A stretch of DNA of 33,235 bases from contig NZ_JAJBUX010000026.1 in assembly GCF_020860125.1 (NCBI RefSeq), positions 1-33,235 of the forward strand. Reading direction: 5' to 3'. The DNA is from Cloacibacillus sp. (GTDB lineage: Bacteria > Synergistota > Synergistia > Synergistales > Synergistaceae). A program made the position numbers and the translations under genes. Below the pieces are notes generated by a model. The model did no database searches. It was not told where the DNA came from and saw only the letters and a list, made by a program, of their open reading frames with translations. Of the stretch, positions 31,194-33,235 are shown in pieces (position 1 is the stretch's first letter; each line of letters starts with the position of its first letter).

Positions 31194-32932
31194 GCCTTTA
31201 TGCTCCCTCCTTTTAATAATCTTGTATATTTTAAATATTCCTCGTATTCGCTCTCCGAAACCTTACCCTCTTTTATCTTCATGACGAGAGAGGCGAGACG
31301 ATTCTTCAAATATTTGCGTCTTAGAGTCTCCGTCAGCTTTTCAGCGGTCTCTCCGCTGATCCCCTCCCGGGAGAGAAGGCTGTTTCCGCGGGCGATTATC
31401 TGCATTCCGCTCATATCGTTCATCTGCTGCCAGCGTCGCTCCAGCTCCTCCGGATCGTCGCCGCTGAGCAGCGCGAATACGATATTTTGTATCCCCGTAT
31501 CCTCTATGTAGCACATAAGCTCCTCAGCCCTGTATGCCTCGCGGATTTCCTTTTTGCTCCAGAGCAGGCTGCAAAGCATATATTCAAGGTCGTCCGCGTA
31601 ATTCTGCTCGGGAAGAATAAAATCCTCTTCCTCCTGCTCCCGTCTGTTCCTGGAGGGAGCCTCCGGCCTTTGGCGTTTTCGCTCCTCCAGCATACTTTGT
31701 ACCTCGTGGGGAAATACACCCAGTATATTTCCCAGTTCGTCCAAATAGGGCATCACATCAAAGATCGAAAGCGACGCGAGACCGTCAAGCAGATCCCTGC
31801 GCGCCTCCGGCGCCTGCACCGGATCTTTCAGCGCCTCGCTTCGCAAGTGCGCGTGAAAAAGAGGCAGAGGCAGCGCCTCCGTGATAGCCCCTTCAAAAAG
31901 CTCGGGACCTCCGGGCTGCAGCAGTATCTCGTCGGGGTCCTTGCCGCCTTTCCAGATAACGCGCTTCGCTACGACCCCCTCCGCGTGAAGAGTGTACATA
32001 GCGCGCAGCGCCGCCTCCTGTCCGGCGGAGTCTGAATCATAGCAGATATAGCACAATCCTGTCATGCGTTTTATTAGCGAAGCCTGCTCCTGGGTAAGCG
32101 CCGTTCCCAGAGAGGCCACCGTGTTTGTATATCCAAAGAGGTGCGCGCGTATCGCGTCAAGGTATCCCTCGGTCAATATCGCGTGCCCCTTAGCATTCAT
32201 CGAAGTCTTCGCCTTATCGAGCAGATAAAGGTTATGTCTCTTATTAAAGAGCCTGCTCTCCGGGCTGTTGAGATATTTTGCTCCCTCTCCGTCAATCATC
32301 CTGCCGCCGAAGCCGATCAGGCGTCCGGTTATATTGTATATTGGGAAGATCACCCTCCCGCGGAATCGGTCATAGCATCCTCCGTCGCGTCCCTCGCCGG
32401 CGAGGCCGCTTTCGAGTATCTGCGCGGAGGTGAAACCCTTCTTCTGGAGCCTGCGAACCAGCATATCCCAGGAGTTCGGGGCCCAGCCTATTTCAAAGCG
32501 GCGGCACACATCGAGAGGAAGGGAACGCCTCTCAAGATATTTTCTCGCCGGCTCTCCGCCGGCGTCCGTCAGTGATTCTAAAAAAAAGTCGAGCGCCGTA
32601 AGATTTATATCCCTGTTCACACGCTGCGCCGCAAAATTCTGCTGTCCTCTCGACAGCGTAACGCCGGCCCTTTCGGCAAGCCTCTCAAGGGCTTCGCGAA
32701 ATTCAAGGTGTTCCGTCTCCATAATAAAGGAGAAGATATCTCCTCCCTTTCCACAGCCAAAACAGTGATAGGTCTGGCGTTCCGGCGAGACGCTGAAAGA
32801 GGGCGTCTTCTCATTATGAAAGGGACAGCATCCCCAGAAGGTACGCCCGTTTCTCTTGAGTTTCACATACTCAGATACGATCTCAACGATGTCGAGCCTT
32901 GATTTTATTTCACGAACATCGTCAGATGCCAT
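31190..32932 (-). CDS. dnaG: DNA primase DnaG
   Basis: This 580-residue primase makes RNA primers for replication. The N-terminal CHC2 zinc domain has C36, H39, C57 and C60 (CCPFHNEKTPSF and CFGCGKGGD). The TOPRIM catalytic core shows EGYLDAI and YDSDSAGQEAA. A C-terminal DnaB-interaction region follows and is less conserved. The longest frame reaches 33022, but ATG 32932 gives the canonical N-terminus MASDDVREIKSRLDIVEIVS and has GAGGAGG six bases upstream, so it is used. The 220-base gap to hppA (32933-33152) has a terminator at its right end and no clear promoter hexamers. Confidence 0.96.
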   Translation of the reverse strand: MASDDVREIKSRLDIVEIVSEYVKLKRNGRTFWGCCPFHNEKTPSFSVSPERQTYHCFGCGKGGDIFSFIMETEHLEFREALERLAERAGVTLSRGQQNFAAQRVNRDINLTALDFFLESLTDAGGEPARKYLERRSLPLDVCRRFEIGWAPNSWDMLVRRLQKKGFTSAQILESGLAGEGRDGGCYDRFRGRVIFPIYNITGRLIGFGGRMIDGEGAKYLNSPESRLFNKRHNLYLLDKAKTSMNAKGHAILTEGYLDAIRAHLFGYTNTVASLGTALTQEQASLIKRMTGLCYICYDSDSAGQEAALRAMYTLHAEGVVAKRVIWKGGKDPDEILLQPGGPELFEGAITEALPLPLFHAHLRSEALKDPVQAPEARRDLLDGLASLSIFDVMPYLDELGNILGVFPHEVQSMLEERKRQRPEAPSRNRREQEEEDFILPEQNYADDLEYMLCSLLWSKKEIREAYRAEELMCYIEDTGIQNIVFALLSGDDPEELERRWQQMNDMSGMQIIARGNSLLSREGISGETAEKLTETLRRKYLKNRLASLVMKIKEGKVSESEYEEYLKYTRLLKGGSIKA

Positions 32933-33086
32933 AGACTGCCTCCTCTTCGCAAAGAACTGAACTTTCGCCTCAGCGTCAACGCTTCGTAATGTATATCCCG
33001 CAGGCGAACGGCGGCATTTCACCGCTGTCTGCGAAACCGTTTACCAGCGCCGCATGGATATTGATATGCGGAGCCTCATTAAGAAG

Positions 33087-33118
33087 ATTAGAGGGAGAGC
33101 TGTAACTCTCCCTCTAAT
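33087..33118 (-). terminator. Intrinsic terminator of hppA
   Basis: A perfect 13-bp inverted repeat (33087-33099 with 33106-33118; ATTAGAGGGAGAG/CTCTCCCTCTAAT) has a 6-base loop and lies 34 bases past the hppA stop. On the minus strand it runs into TCTTCTTAAT, a modest T-rich tract. It separates hppA from dnaG. Confidence 0.75.
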
Positions 33119-33152
33119 TTATATTATCACAGGTTTTGCTCTGTTTATCGCC

Positions 33153-33235
33153 TTACAGTGCAAATAGAGGGGCAAGAACGGTGGCGACCACGGACATCAG
33201 CTTGATGAGGATGTTGAGGCTCGGACCCGCCGTAT
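33153..33235 (-). CDS. hppA: Membrane-bound pyrophosphatase, C-terminal fragment
   Basis: The last 27 codons and the TAA stop of a gene that continues past the right edge are visible. The reading frame gives AGPSLNILIKLMSVVATV followed by LAPLFAL. This is the extreme C-terminus of H+- or Na+-translocating membrane pyrophosphatases, which hydrolyse PPi to pump ions across the inner membrane. The ion preference and K+ dependence cannot be judged from this piece. It is followed by a hairpin terminator and then the dnaG leader. Confidence 0.8.
   Translation of the reverse strand, partial: TAGPSLNILIKLMSVVATVLAPLFAL

Noticed and set aside
32933..33022. Thirty extra N-terminal residues for DnaG
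   Set aside because: The extension is basic and unlike primase; ATG 32932 has GAGGAGG and gives the canonical N-terminus.
32976..33113. A 46-codon minus-strand open frame upstream of dnaG
   Set aside because: It has no ATG, GTG or TTG ahead of its protein-like part, no ribosome site, and overlaps the hppA terminator.
1..33235. tRNA, rRNA, CRISPR, insertion sequences, phage or defence genes
   Set aside because: All gaps are short and were read; none contains cloverleaf-like sequence, repeat-spacer arrays or transposase fragments.

Overview
This 33 kb window is a compact, GC-rich stretch of bacterial housekeeping chromosome. All 30 genes recognised (29 complete, one cut by the right edge) lie on the minus strand, so transcription runs from the right end to the left. 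The gene set (diderm-type MinE, a membrane pyrophosphatase, separate SecD and SecF, RNase G with the radical SAM/DUF2344 pair) and the mix of Firmicute-like synteny with frequent TTG starts suggest a member of the Synergistota (Cloacibacillus/Synergistes-like). That assignment is an inference from gene content and order; I ran no search.

In transcription order: (1) the C-terminal end of a membrane-bound pyrophosphatase (hppA) and its terminator; (2) dnaG-rpoD (primase, primary sigma factor), ending in a probable terminator; (3) rqcP (S4 RNA-binding protein), eno and rex, led by a good sigma-70-type promoter; (4) yajC-secD-secF, the accessory SecDF-YajC complex, closed by a very strong intrinsic terminator; (5) lapA-recJ-rel-dtd-MBL hydrolase, covering membrane, DNA repair, alarmone and D-aminoacyl-tRNA functions; (6) radC-mreB-mreC-mreD-mrdA-minC-minD-minE-rodA, a cell-shape and division-site block in which the Min genes sit between the PBP2 and RodA genes; (7) after a hairpin and a new promoter, TIGR03960 radical SAM-DUF2344-rng-smc-trmN6-rsmI-metG, tightly overlapped RNA and chromosome maintenance genes. 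The left edge holds a 108-nt imperfect palindrome just past metG.

There are no tRNA or rRNA genes, CRISPR arrays, insertion sequences or phage genes, and no intergenic gap over about 220 bases. No new multi-gene defence or biosynthetic system is visible. Points worth a second look are: the left-edge palindrome, whose G-U pairs favour a plus-strand RNA; the uncharacterised radical SAM/DUF2344 pair coupled to RNase G; active-site substitutions in conserved enzymes (MreB Asp to Asn, DTD cis-Pro to Ser, enolase loop Ser to Cys, Rel RxKD to LFDD); several structured intergenic sites; and heavy use of TTG starts, which moves several gene starts inward from the longest open frame.
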